DNA from: JACCZX01 sp963824935
Lineage (GTDB): Bacteria > Pseudomonadota > Gammaproteobacteria > Burkholderiales > Burkholderiaceae_F
Assembly: GCA_963824935.1 (NCBI GenBank)
Contig: CAWGRF010000012.1
Location: forward strand, 124,001-188,000
DNA length: 64,000 nucleotides
Direction of reading: 5' to 3'
Made by a program: the position numbers and the translations under genes. The notes under the pieces are model-generated. The model did no database searches, had not been told where the DNA came from, and was given only the letters and a program-made list of their open reading frames with translations. Positions 28,027 through 37,147 of the stretch are shown here, piece after piece; position 1 is the first letter of the stretch; each line of letters starts with the position of its first letter.

Positions 28027-28129
28027 GGGTATGCCATGAGGGATGCCGCTACTGCTTTACGCTGCACGACCAGTTGCGTATCGTTCATTTCCAGTTCCGA
28101 ATCAACAGAGAACTCCAGGGAGACAAACA

Positions 28130-29419
28130 ATGAATCACCGTCGAACTATTGAGCGGGCGGCCGCTAGCGCTTTTTGTGCCGCAGCGCTGATTACCACGGC
28201 AGCGTACGCACAGACCAAGACCGCGCCGGCAGCAGCCGCCCCGCAGACGGTCAAGATCGCCTACATCGATCCGGGGTCGGGTCCGTTTGCCGGCGTCGGA
28301 GCGAATCTGCTGAAACACTTCCAGTTCAGTGCCGACCTTGTGAACACCCAGCAGCTGGCCGGACCCGGCGTCAAGTTTGAAATGGTGCCCTTCGACAACA
28401 AGGGTTCCCCGCAGGAGACGTTGACTGCCCTGAAACAAGTCATCGATCAGGGTATCCGCTACGTCGTTCAGGGCCAGGGCTCGGGTGCGGCGCTGGCGCT
28501 CATCGATGCGATCGACAAGCACAACGAGCGCAATCCGAGCCAGTCGATCGTATTCCTGAACTATGCGGCGGTGGATCCTGACCTGACGAACAGCAAGTGC
28601 AGTTTCTGGCACTTCCGGTTCGATGCGAACACCGACATGAAGATGGAAGCGCTGACGGCCTACATCAAGGATCGGCCCGAGGTGAAGAACGTCTTTCTGA
28701 TCAACCAGAACTACTCGCACGGGCACCAGGTGTCGCGGGTCGCGAAGGAGCTGCTAGCGCGCAAGCGTCCCGACATCAAGGTAGTCGGCGATGACCTGCA
28801 TCCGCTCGGTCAAGTGCGCGATTTCGCGCCGTACATCGCCAAGATGCGTGCAGCAAATGCCGACACCGTGATTACCGGCAACTGGGGACCCGACCTTGCG
28901 CTGCTTGTGCGCGCCGCGCGCGAAGCGGGACTGAACGCCAATTTCTATACGTACTACGCCGGCGTGATCGGAACACCGACAGCTGTGGGCGCGGCGGGCG
29001 AGAACCGGGTGCGGATGGTTGGATACTGGCACCCGAATATCACGCCGAATTATCCTGGCGAGCAGCTGTATCTGGATTTCAAGAAACGCTTCGGTGAAGA
29101 GTTCTACGCCGTGGCGACGCACTCTGCGTTGACAATGCTGGCCGACACGATGAAGCGGACGAAGTCGACCGACCCGCTGCGGGTCGCATACGCGATGGAG
29201 GGCAGCAAGCGGGCAGGGGTCAACGGCGAGATCGAAATGCGCGCATCGGACCATCAACTGCTGCAGCCGCTCTGGATCGTGTCGTGGACCAAGGTAGGCG
29301 GACCGAACAAGCACGACATCGAGAAGACCGGCTACACGTGGAAGACCGAGGTTTCGTATCCGACCTACGTTGCCTCGCAGCCGACCAGTTGCGTTATGAA
29401 GCGGCCACCGTTGCCGTAA
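28130..29419 (+). CDS. Branched-chain amino acid-type ABC transporter substrate-binding protein
   Basis: This 429-residue periplasmic binding protein (Peripla_BP_6, LivK-like) starts at ATG 28130 after CCAGGGAGA. It has a signal peptide ending near residue 27 (TTAAYAQ). The fold is visible from VKIAYIDPGSGPFAGVG near 40-56 and from VFLINQNYSHGHQVSRVAKE in the middle. It is larger than the E. coli LivJ/LivK proteins (about 367), as is usual for homologues that serve aromatic or fatty acids. It is followed by a hairpin-plus-T terminator, then the permease and ATPase genes. The cluster context favours a carboxylic acid over leucine as ligand (inference). Confidence 0.9.
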   Translation: MNHRRTIERAAASAFCAAALITTAAYAQTKTAPAAAAPQTVKIAYIDPGSGPFAGVGANLLKHFQFSADLVNTQQLAGPGVKFEMVPFDNKGSPQETLTALKQVIDQGIRYVVQGQGSGAALALIDAIDKHNERNPSQSIVFLNYAAVDPDLTNSKCSFWHFRFDANTDMKMEALTAYIKDRPEVKNVFLINQNYSHGHQVSRVAKELLARKRPDIKVVGDDLHPLGQVRDFAPYIAKMRAANADTVITGNWGPDLALLVRAAREAGLNANFYTYYAGVIGTPTAVGAAGENRVRMVGYWHPNITPNYPGEQLYLDFKKRFGEEFYAVATHSALTMLADTMKRTKSTDPLRVAYAMEGSKRAGVNGEIEMRASDHQLLQPLWIVSWTKVGGPNKHDIEKTGYTWKTEVSYPTYVASQPTSCVMKRPPLP

Positions 29420-29442
29420 CAGACCCGGCACGCTGATATTCG

Positions 29443-29469
29443 CCGGCCCGGTGGCCCCGGGCCGGTTTT
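29443..29469 (+). terminator. Hairpin terminator/attenuator between binding protein and permease genes
   Basis: A perfect 9-bp GC-rich stem, CCGGCCCGG (29443-29451) and CCGGGCCGG (29457-29465), closes a 5-nt loop and is followed by TTTT. It lies 24 nt after the binding-protein stop. Partial termination here would give more receptor than membrane components, as in many ABC operons. Confidence 0.8.
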
Positions 29470-29505
29470 CGTTAGGCAAGCGGGAACCTGAGGGGAGAGC
29501 AGGCC

Positions 29506-30462
29506 TTGCTCGAAACCTATATCAGCCAGGCGCTGTACGGCGTCAGCTACGGGCTGCTGCTGTTCATGCTCGCAGCGGGCCTGACATTGATCTTCTCGAT
29601 GATGGGTGTGCTGAATTTCGCGCACGCCAGCTTTTACATGCTGGGTGCCTACCTCGCGTACCAAGTCAGCACATGGATCGGCTTCTGGCCCGCGATGGTG
29701 ATCGCACCGCTCGTACTGTTCGTAGTCGGTGCGCTGGTCGAGCGCTGGGGACTGCGGCGCGTGCACAAGTGGGGCCATGTGCCGGAACTGCTGTTTACGT
29801 TCGGGCTGTCGTACATCATCGTCGAGCTGGTGCAGGTGATCTGGGGCCGCCAGGCGGTTCCCTACAGAGTCCCCCCGGAGCTCGACGGCCCGGTGGATTG
29901 GCTGCAGCGCTACGACATCACGTTTCCTGAGTATCGGATGTTCATGATGGCCGTTGCGATCGCCATGCTGGTCGCGCTTTGGCTGGTGCTGACGCGGACG
30001 CGCATCGGGCTCGTCATTCAAGCCGCGCTGACGCATCCACAGCAGGTTGAGGCACTCGGACACAACGTGCCGCGCGTTTTCATGCTGGTGTTCGGCGCGG
30101 GTTCGGCGCTGGCCGGGCTGGCGGGCGTGGTCGGCGGCAACGCGTTCGTCACTCAGCCCGATATGGCAAACACGGTCGGCGCGATCATATTTGTGATCAT
30201 CATCGTCGGCGGCTTGGGATCCCTGACAGGCGCCTTCGTCGCGGCGCTGCTGATCGGTCTGCTGGAAAACTTCGGCAAGGCCGAGGACTGGTCGGCGGCA
30301 AGCTTGTTAACCGATCTGGGGCTGCACATCGGGCCGGAGACACCCGGCTATGCGGTACTGAAACTAACGGTGTCGCAGGTGACTCCGGTGCTTCCTTACC
30401 TGTTGCTGGTGTTGATCCTGATCGTCCGGCCCAAGGGGCTACTAGGTACGCGAGAGGACTGA
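29506..30462 (+). CDS. Branched-chain amino acid-type ABC permease (LivH family)
   Basis: This 318-residue permease has about eight membrane segments. LivH features include QALYGVSYGLLLFMLAAGLT at the N-terminus, MGVLNFAHASFYMLGAYLAY near 30-50 and the FVIIIVGGLGSLTGAFVAAL loop near 229-248 that contacts the ATPase. The start is TTG at 29506, preceded by a strong AGGGGAGAG site. It is followed within 1 nt by the LivM gene. It forms the transport channel with LivM and is driven by the two ATPases downstream. Confidence 0.92.
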   Translation: MLETYISQALYGVSYGLLLFMLAAGLTLIFSMMGVLNFAHASFYMLGAYLAYQVSTWIGFWPAMVIAPLVLFVVGALVERWGLRRVHKWGHVPELLFTFGLSYIIVELVQVIWGRQAVPYRVPPELDGPVDWLQRYDITFPEYRMFMMAVAIAMLVALWLVLTRTRIGLVIQAALTHPQQVEALGHNVPRVFMLVFGAGSALAGLAGVVGGNAFVTQPDMANTVGAIIFVIIIVGGLGSLTGAFVAALLIGLLENFGKAEDWSAASLLTDLGLHIGPETPGYAVLKLTVSQVTPVLPYLLLVLILIVRPKGLLGTRED

Positions 30463-30463
30463 C

Positions 30464-31759
30464 GTGGACGAGAGCGCGCTGAGCTTTCGTCCGCTCAACT
30501 TCGGCCGCTGGGTTATCTGGGGCTTCACGGCATTTCTGTTCCTCGTGCTGCCTGTGTTTTTCAGCAAGGGCTTTGCGCTGACCCTGATGTCGCAGATGGG
30601 CATCACGATCATTTTTGCGCTCAGCTACAACATGCTGCTCGGACAGAGCGGCATGTTGTCGTTCGGTCATGCGGTGTACTCCGGGCTGGGCGCATTTTTC
30701 GCGATCCACGCGATGCGCTGGATCGGCGCCGGCACTCTGGCCTGGCCGATATCGCTGCTGCCGCTGATCGGCGGTTTCACCGGCGCGTTGTTCGGCGTGA
30801 TCTTTGGCTACCTGACCACCCGGCGCGCCGGCACACCGTTCGCGATGATCACGCTGGGCATCGGCGAGATGGTGTTCGCCGCGTCGCTGATGTTTCCCGG
30901 ATTTTTCGGCGGCGAGGGCGGGATCATCGCGGATCGTGCGAGCGGTCGCCCGTTTCTCGGTATCACCGGCATTACGTTCGGGCCGCAGATCCAGGTCTAT
31001 TACCTGATCGCCGCGTGGTGCTTCGTTTGCATGATCGCGATGTACGCACTGACGCAAACGCCGCTCGGCCGCATTGCCAACGCGGTACGCGACAACCCGG
31101 AGCGTGCCGAATTCATCGGCTACAACACGCAGCGGGTGCGCTGGCTGATGATGATCCTGTCGACCTTCTTCGCCGGCATCGCCGGCGGACTAACGGCGAT
31201 CAACTTCGAGATCGTCAGCGCCGAGAACGTCAGCGCTATTCGCTCCGGAGGCGTGTTGCTTGCTGCGTTCATGGGCGGCGTCGCATTCTTCTTTGGGCCG
31301 ATTCTGGGGGCAGTCGTTTTCGTTTTCTTCGCAGTCGCGCTGTCCGAATACACGAAGGCGTGGCAGCTTTATCTGGGCGTGTTCTTCGTGCTGCTGGTGA
31401 TGTACGCGCCAGGCGGGCTCTCGAGCCTCATCTTGATGAACTTGCGCGTGCTGAAGTTCAAGAAGTTCGCACGCCTGCGCGATCCGTACTTCGGGCTGCT
31501 GATGGCGTCGCTGGCGCTGGCATTCGGCACGGTGCTGATGATCGAGCTGATGTATCACGTCACGCTGAACGTCGGACAGGGACCCGAAGTACGGCTGTTC
31601 GGATTCCTGTTCGATACCAGCCGCGCACCAGGCTGGGTGTTCGCGATCTCGATGCTCGCTGCGGCTGCCATCGCGTTCGAGTTCTACCGACGGCGCTTCA
31701 AGCAGCAGTGGGACGACGTGCAAGTTGAGATCGAAGACTGGATTCGCGACAACCCATGA
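30464..31759 (+). CDS. Branched-chain amino acid-type ABC permease (LivM family)
   Basis: This 431-residue permease starts at GTG 30464. It shows ALSYNMLLGQSGMLSFGHAV near residues 47-66 and TQTPLGRIANAVRDNPERAE near 196-215, the EAA-like coupling loop. RSGGVLLAAFMGGVAFFFGP is near 257-276. It is longer at the C-terminus than typical LivM, with two extra membrane segments near 345-410 and a charged tail. The stop overlaps the next ATPase gene by 4 bp (ATGA), so the genes are translationally coupled. Confidence 0.92.
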   Translation: MDESALSFRPLNFGRWVIWGFTAFLFLVLPVFFSKGFALTLMSQMGITIIFALSYNMLLGQSGMLSFGHAVYSGLGAFFAIHAMRWIGAGTLAWPISLLPLIGGFTGALFGVIFGYLTTRRAGTPFAMITLGIGEMVFAASLMFPGFFGGEGGIIADRASGRPFLGITGITFGPQIQVYYLIAAWCFVCMIAMYALTQTPLGRIANAVRDNPERAEFIGYNTQRVRWLMMILSTFFAGIAGGLTAINFEIVSAENVSAIRSGGVLLAAFMGGVAFFFGPILGAVVFVFFAVALSEYTKAWQLYLGVFFVLLVMYAPGGLSSLILMNLRVLKFKKFARLRDPYFGLLMASLALAFGTVLMIELMYHVTLNVGQGPEVRLFGFLFDTSRAPGWVFAISMLAAAAIAFEFYRRRFKQQWDDVQVEIEDWIRDNP

Positions 31760-32526
31760 ACGGCGAATCATCTGCGGCGGCGCTCGAATTGCAGGATGTC
31801 AGCAAGCGTTTTGGCCGTACCGAAATCATTCGCGGCGTCACGCTCTCGATCCCGCGCGGCGAGCGCCACGCCATCATCGGACCGAACGGCGCCGGCAAAT
31901 CGACCCTGTTTAATCTGATCAGCGGCCGCTTCGACGTCACAGCGGGGCGCTTGCTGCTGAAGGGTCGCGACATCACGAATCACAAGCCGTATCAAATAAA
32001 TCGGCTCGGTTTGTCGCGCAGCTTCCAGATCGCCAACCTCTTTCATCGGCTGTCGGTGTTCGAAAATCTGCGCTGTTCGGTGCTGTGGGCGCTCGGACAT
32101 CGATACTCGTTCTGGAAGAATCTGAACCAGCTTGCCGATGCCGAGGAACGCGCCGAGGCGATTCTCGATCAGGTCGGGTTAAAGCGCCGGCGGGACATTG
32201 CAGCGGGCCTGTTGACCTACGCCGAACAACGTGCGCTCGAAATCGGCATCACGATCGCCGGTGGCGCCGACGTCATCCTGCTCGACGAACCGACGGCGGG
32301 AATGAGCCGTGCAGAGAGCAAGCGCGCAGTGGACCTGATTCGCGACGTCACGCGCGACCGGACGCTGGTGATGGTCGAGCACGACATGAGCGTCGTCTTC
32401 GATCTCGCCGATCGCATCTCCGTGCTCGTTTACGGGCAAGTGATTGCGACTGGGTCGCCGGCGCAGATTCGCGCCAACGATGCGGTCCGGGAAGCGTATC
32501 TCGGGCAACAGCGGGAAGCTGCCTGA
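31756..32526 (+). CDS. ABC transporter ATP-binding protein (LivG family)
   Basis: This 256-residue ATPase has a complete nucleotide-binding domain: Walker A GPNGAGKST near residues 42-50, ABC signature region LLTYAEQRALEIG near 152-164, Walker B VILLDEPTAGMS near 173-184 and switch His in VEHDM near 206-210. The LSYGEQ-type signature reads LTYAEQ, a common variant in LivG proteins. It follows LivM with a 4-bp overlap and precedes LivF with an ATG overlapping its stop region. Confidence 0.93.
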   Translation: MNGESSAAALELQDVSKRFGRTEIIRGVTLSIPRGERHAIIGPNGAGKSTLFNLISGRFDVTAGRLLLKGRDITNHKPYQINRLGLSRSFQIANLFHRLSVFENLRCSVLWALGHRYSFWKNLNQLADAEERAEAILDQVGLKRRRDIAAGLLTYAEQRALEIGITIAGGADVILLDEPTAGMSRAESKRAVDLIRDVTRDRTLVMVEHDMSVVFDLADRISVLVYGQVIATGSPAQIRANDAVREAYLGQQREAA

Positions 32527-33218
32527 TGCTGCGCGTCGAAAACTTGCAGGCGTACTACGGTAAGAGCCATGTCTTGCACGGCGTGGACTTGACAGTCGAA
32601 CCGGGGGAAATAGTCAGCCTGCTCGGCCGCAACGGCGTCGGCCGCTCGACAACGGCCAAGGCGATCATGGGGCTGGTCGATTGCACCGGCACGGTCGATT
32701 TCAAGGGCCACGATCTGACCCAAAAAAAAGCGTACGAAATCGCACACCTCGGAGTCGGTTACGTGCCTGAAAACCGCGACATCTTTCCGACCTTGACAGT
32801 CGAAGAAAATCTGCGCCTGGGCATCAAGCGGCGGCGCATGGGCCGCTGGACCTTCGATCAGATGTATCAGCTGTTCCCGCGGCTGCAAGAGCGTGCACGA
32901 ACGGAAGCCGGCGTTCTTTCCGGTGGCGAGCAACAGATGTTGACGCTCGCGCGTACGATGATGGGCGATCCCGAATTGGTAATCATCGACGAGCCGACCG
33001 AGGGCCTGGCACCGATGATCGTGGAGTTGGTCGCGCAGTTCATGCTGCAACTAAGAGAGCGCGGAATTTCAGTGCTACTGATCGAACAGAAACTGACGAT
33101 CGCGTTGCAGATCTCGCAGCGAATCTACGTGATGGGCCATGGCCACATGGTGTTTCACGGCACACCCGACGACTTGAAGGCAAACAAGCTGATTCGACAG
33201 GAATGGCTCGAAGTTTGA
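32526..33218 (+). CDS. ABC transporter ATP-binding protein (LivF family), Walker A Lys replaced by Arg
   Basis: This 230-residue ATPase has the LivF layout, with signature LSGGEQQML near residues 135-143, Walker B LVIIDEPTEGLAP near 155-167 and a VLLIEQ switch segment. The Walker A motif reads GRNGVGRST (residues 34-42), with Arg at position 40 where nearly all ABC ATPases have the phosphate-binding Lys. The codon is CGC, so a single-base error from AAG or AAA is unlikely. I believe some betaproteobacterial LivF proteins share this change, but cannot check. The start ATG at 32526 overlaps the last base of the LivG gene. Confidence 0.92.
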   Translation: MLRVENLQAYYGKSHVLHGVDLTVEPGEIVSLLGRNGVGRSTTAKAIMGLVDCTGTVDFKGHDLTQKKAYEIAHLGVGYVPENRDIFPTLTVEENLRLGIKRRRMGRWTFDQMYQLFPRLQERARTEAGVLSGGEQQMLTLARTMMGDPELVIIDEPTEGLAPMIVELVAQFMLQLRERGISVLLIEQKLTIALQISQRIYVMGHGHMVFHGTPDDLKANKLIRQEWLEV

Positions 33219-33228
33219 GAAGAGTTTG

Positions 33229-35322
33229 ATGACGACGCACTACGAACGACGCGGCGCGGTTGCGGTACTGCAGCTCGATAATCCGCCGATCAACGGGCTT
33301 GGTCATGCAACGCGCAAGGCATTTATCGATGGCATGGGGCGCGCGCTGCAAGACGATGAAGTGAAGGCCGTCGTCATCACCGGCACCGGCAACGTCTTTT
33401 CCGGCGGCGCCGATATCAAGGAATTCAATACGCCGGCCGCACTCGCGGAGCCAAGCCTGCTGCAGTTGATCGATAACGTCGAGCAGTCGACCAAGCCGGT
33501 GATCGCCGCGATCAACGGTGTTTGCATGGGCGGCGGACTCGAGTTGTCGCTCGGATGCCACCATCGGATCGCGACCGCGGATGCGACTGTTGGCCTGCCC
33601 GAAGTGAAGCTTGGCTTGCTGCCCGGCGCCGGCGGTACGCAGCGGCTACCGCGCGCGGTGGGGGCGAAAAAGGCGCTGCAAATGATCGTCAGCGGCGAGC
33701 CGATTAGCGCGGCCGACGCGTTGAAGCACGGATTGATCGAACGCATCGTCGGCAAGACATCGTTCGACGACGTATTGGCGTTCGCGCGTGAAGCCGCGCG
33801 CAGGAAGATTCTTCCGAAGCTGCGTGACTCGGCTGCGGCTTTAACTGACGGCGCCACCGCCGATGCGTTTTTCACTGCGGCACGTGAGCAGGCGGCCACG
33901 CGATCGCGCGGACTGCCGGCGCCGATGCGCTGTATCGACGCGGTCGAAGCCGCCGTCAAGCTGCCGTTCGAACAGGGGTTGGCCCTCGAGCGAAGATTGT
34001 TTCTCGAGTTGGTGCAGTCGAACGAGTCGAAGGCACTTCGTCACGCTTTTTTTGCCGAGCGCGCAGCATCGAAAGTTCCCGACATCCCGGATGGCACGCC
34101 GACTCGCTCGATCAAGAAAGCCGGACTCGTCGGTTTCGGCACGATGGGCGGCGGCATTGCGATGAGTTTCGCCAACGTCGGCATTCCGGCAACTGTGTTC
34201 GAGAAGGATCAGGCAGCGCTCGATCGTGGCATGGCGATGTGCCGACGCAATTGGGAAGCCACTGCGAGGAAGGGCCGCTTGACGCTCGACGAGGTAGAGC
34301 AGCGCGTGGCGTTACTCAAGCCAACGCTCGATTTCAACGCTCTGGGCGCGGCCGATATCGTCATCGAGGCCGCGTACGAAGACATGGCCGTCAAGCAGGA
34401 CGTGTTCAAGCGGCTCGATGCAGTAGCCAAGCGCGGCGCGATTCTCGCGACCAATACATCGACGCTCGATGTCGATCAAATCGCTGCAGCGACCGTGCGG
34501 CCACAGGACGTGATCGGCACACACTTCTTCAGCCCGGCCAATGTGATGCGATTGCTCGAAATCGTGCGTGGAAAGAAGACGGGCAACGATGTGCTCGCGA
34601 CCGTGTTGCAGCTTGCGAAGCAGTTGAAAAAGGTCGGCGTGGTGTCCCGCGTGTGCGACGGCTTTATCGGCAACCGCATGCTCGAACACTACGTCCGGCA
34701 ATCGATGTTCTTGATCGACGAGGGCGCGTCGCCGCAGCAGATCGACGCGGCGATGACCCGATTCGGTATGGCAATGGGGCCGTTTGCGGTCGGCGACCTC
34801 GCAGGCCTTGATATCGGCTACGCGATCCGGCAACGCCGTTACATCGAGAAGCCGCATGTCACCTACAGCCGCGTTGGCGATCGCGTTGTAGAGCTGGGAA
34901 GACTTGGCCAGAAGACCGGCAAGGGCTGGTATCGCTACGAAGCGGGCGATAGAACTCCGCGCCCGGATGCGGAGATCAGCGAGTTGATCAACAAATATCG
35001 CGACGAGATCGGCATGACGCCGCGTACGATCGGCGACGACGAAATCGTGCAGCGCTGCGTCTACGCGCTGGTCAACGAAGGCGCGCGGATTTTGGAAGAA
35101 GGCATTGCATTACGCGCGAGCGACATCGATGTCGTGTACCTGACCGGCTATGGTTTCCCGGCCGCGAAGGGAGGCCCGATGTTCTATGCGCAGACAGTCG
35201 GGCTGGGCAAAGTGGTCGCGTCGATGCAGCGTTTCGCCCAAAACAAACATGCTGATCCGAAATTCTGGCAGCCAGCCGACCTGCTGCTGGCTGCGGCTCA
35301 AAGCGGCAAATGGCCGCGCTAG
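33229..35322 (+). CDS. Enoyl-CoA hydratase/3-hydroxyacyl-CoA dehydrogenase (FadB/FadJ-like)
   Basis: This 697-residue bifunctional enzyme has an N-terminal crotonase domain (about 1-190), with GVCMGGGLELSLGCHHRIA near 98-116 and GLPEVKLGLLPGAGGTQR near 122-139. The latter carries a catalytic Glu. The NAD-binding 3-hydroxyacyl-CoA dehydrogenase domain (about 297-475) has GFGTMGGGIA and the ATNTSTLDVDQIA segment. The C-terminal 3HCDH repeats are near 480-690, including GFIGNRMLEHYV. It performs steps two and three of beta-oxidation. ATG 33229 was preferred to the TTG just before it. It is 10 nt after LivF, so uptake and oxidation are probably co-expressed. No thiolase or acyl-CoA dehydrogenase is in this cluster. 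Confidence 0.92.
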   Translation: MTTHYERRGAVAVLQLDNPPINGLGHATRKAFIDGMGRALQDDEVKAVVITGTGNVFSGGADIKEFNTPAALAEPSLLQLIDNVEQSTKPVIAAINGVCMGGGLELSLGCHHRIATADATVGLPEVKLGLLPGAGGTQRLPRAVGAKKALQMIVSGEPISAADALKHGLIERIVGKTSFDDVLAFAREAARRKILPKLRDSAAALTDGATADAFFTAAREQAATRSRGLPAPMRCIDAVEAAVKLPFEQGLALERRLFLELVQSNESKALRHAFFAERAASKVPDIPDGTPTRSIKKAGLVGFGTMGGGIAMSFANVGIPATVFEKDQAALDRGMAMCRRNWEATARKGRLTLDEVEQRVALLKPTLDFNALGAADIVIEAAYEDMAVKQDVFKRLDAVAKRGAILATNTSTLDVDQIAAATVRPQDVIGTHFFSPANVMRLLEIVRGKKTGNDVLATVLQLAKQLKKVGVVSRVCDGFIGNRMLEHYVRQSMFLIDEGASPQQIDAAMTRFGMAMGPFAVGDLAGLDIGYAIRQRRYIEKPHVTYSRVGDRVVELGRLGQKTGKGWYRYEAGDRTPRPDAEISELINKYRDEIGMTPRTIGDDEIVQRCVYALVNEGARILEEGIALRASDIDVVYLTGYGFPAAKGGPMFYAQTVGLGKVVASMQRFAQNKHADPKFWQPADLLLAAAQSGKWPR

Positions 35323-35347
35323 CTTTTGGTTGTAGAGCGCCGATGTG

Positions 35348-36129
35348 ATGCCGCTGAAGAACCTATTCGATCTTTCGGGCAAGACCGCGCTCGTGACCGG
35401 GGGCTCGCGCGGGCTCGGCCTGCAGATCGCCGAAGCGCTCGGCGAGATGGGTGCGCGCAGTGGTGCTCTCCGCACGCAAGGCCGACGAGCTGCAGAGCGC
35501 GACCTCGAGCGCTGACAAGGCTGGGCATCGATGCGCACTCGATCGCAGCCGACTCTTCGAAGCCCGAGGACATTGCGCGCCTTGCCACGGATGCGCGCAG
35601 TCATCTCGGCGAAATCGATATCCTGGTTAACAACGCCGGCGCGTCGTGGGGGGCGCCGGCCGAAGATCATCCGCTCGAGGCGTGGGACAAGTTGATGAAT
35701 CTGAATGTACGCGGCGTCTTCTTGCTTACGCAGGCGATCGGCCGCGCTTCGATGATTCCGCGTCGATCCGGCCGCGTAATCAACGTCGCTTCGATCGCGG
35801 GCCTGGCGGGCAATCCTCCCGGCATGATGAGCACGATCGCCTATAACACCAGCAAAGGCGCGCTGGTGAATTTCACGCGCGCGCTGGCGTCCGAATGGGG
35901 AAAATACGGCATTACGGTCAACGCACTGGCGCCGGGCTTTTTTCGATCGAAGATGACCCAGGGCGTCATCAGCCAATTCGGTGAAGACACTCTCGCGAAG
36001 TGCGCGCCGCTGAATCGCTTCGGCGATGACGAGGATCTGAAAGGCGCAGCGGTGTTGTTTGCATCCGACGCCGGCAAGCACATTACCGGGCAGATACTCG
36101 CCGTCGATGGCGGGGTGTCGGCTTGTTAG
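35348..36129 (+). CDS. Short-chain dehydrogenase/reductase, two frame changes
   Basis: This SDR starts at ATG 35348 (or GTG 35345) with NLFDLSGKTALVTGGSRGLG, which contains the NAD(P)-binding TGGSRGLG motif. Two extra bases interrupt the frame, an A near 35459-35460 (before VVLSARKADELQ) and one base near 35510-35515 (before LTRLGIDAHS). After them the protein is intact through NNAGASWGAP, the catalytic YNTSKGALVNF and the C-terminal GQILAVDGGVS. Corrected length is about 259 residues, normal for the classical SDR family. Its place after the bifunctional beta-oxidation gene suggests a role in the same catabolic route. Confidence 0.85.
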
Positions 36130-36135
36130 TCAATC

Positions 36136-37147
36136 ATGCCAACCAACCGCCGAATTCTTCTTGCTAACCGCCCCAAGGCAACGGCATCGACGTCGAACTT
36201 CCGGCTCGAGGAAACGCAGGTGCCAACCTTGCAGCCGGGGCAGCTGCTGATACGCAATCATTGGCTGTCGCTCGATCCGTATATGCGCGGGCGAATGAAC
36301 GATACGAAGTCATACACTGCGCCGCAGGCGCTGGACGAGGTGATGCTCGGCGGCACGGCAGGCGAAGTGATCGAATCACGCAATCGTGAGTTCGCGGTCG
36401 GCGATAAGGTCGTCGCCTATCTGGGCTGGCAAGAGTACGGCGTGTCCGATGGCACCGGTGTGTTCAAGGTCGACACGCGGCACGTGCCGTTATCCGCGTA
36501 TCTCGGCGCCGTGGGAATGACCAGGCGTCACTGCGTGGTACGGATTGAATCGAATCATCGAGCCACGCACGGGAGATACCGTTGTGGTGTCCGCCGCCAG
36601 CGGCGCAGTGGGCAGCGTGGTCGGCCAACTGGCGCGCATCGGCGGGTGTCGCGCAGTCGGCATCGCCGGCGGCCCGGAGAAATGCCGCTACGTGACTGAA
36701 GAGCTCGGCTTCGATGCATGCATCGATTACAAATCGCACGATAGCTCCGAGACGCTCAGTAAGGCCGTGAAGGAAGCCGCACCGCAGGGTGTCGACGGCT
36801 ATTTCGAGAACGTCGGCGGCATGATGATGAACGCCGTGTTGCCGCGTATGAACGCCTTTGGCCGAATCGCAGTATGCGGGCTGATTGCCGGCTACGACGG
36901 TAAGGCGATACCGATCGAGAACCCGACGTGGTTCCTGGTCAGCCGCTTGCGACTGCAAGCCTTTATCGTCACCGAACATATGGACGTATGGCCGAGCGCC
37001 TTAAAGGAGCTCGGCGCCCACGTTGCGTCGGGACGCATCAAGTACCGCGAAACGATCGCGCACGGAATCGAAAACGCGCCGCAGGCGTTTCTCGGAATGT
37101 TGAAGGGCGCGAACTTCGGCAAGCAGTTGGTGAAGCTCGTCGCATGA
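36136..37147 (+). CDS. NADP-dependent oxidoreductase of the MDR family (PTGR/YncB-like), frameshifted
   Basis: This zinc-independent medium-chain reductase resembles leukotriene B4 12-hydroxydehydrogenase-type NADP oxidoreductases. Start motifs are NRRILLANRPKATAS and LSLDPYMRGRMND near residues 50-62. An extra A at 36520 shifts the frame between GAVGM and PGVTAWYGL. The nucleotide-binding segment VVVSAASGAVGSVVGQLA follows, and then YFENVGGMMMNAVLPRMN. The corrected product is about 336 residues, the usual length. It probably reduces an alpha,beta-unsaturated ketone or enoyl compound. Its stop overlaps the next SDR start (ATGA). Confidence 0.87.
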
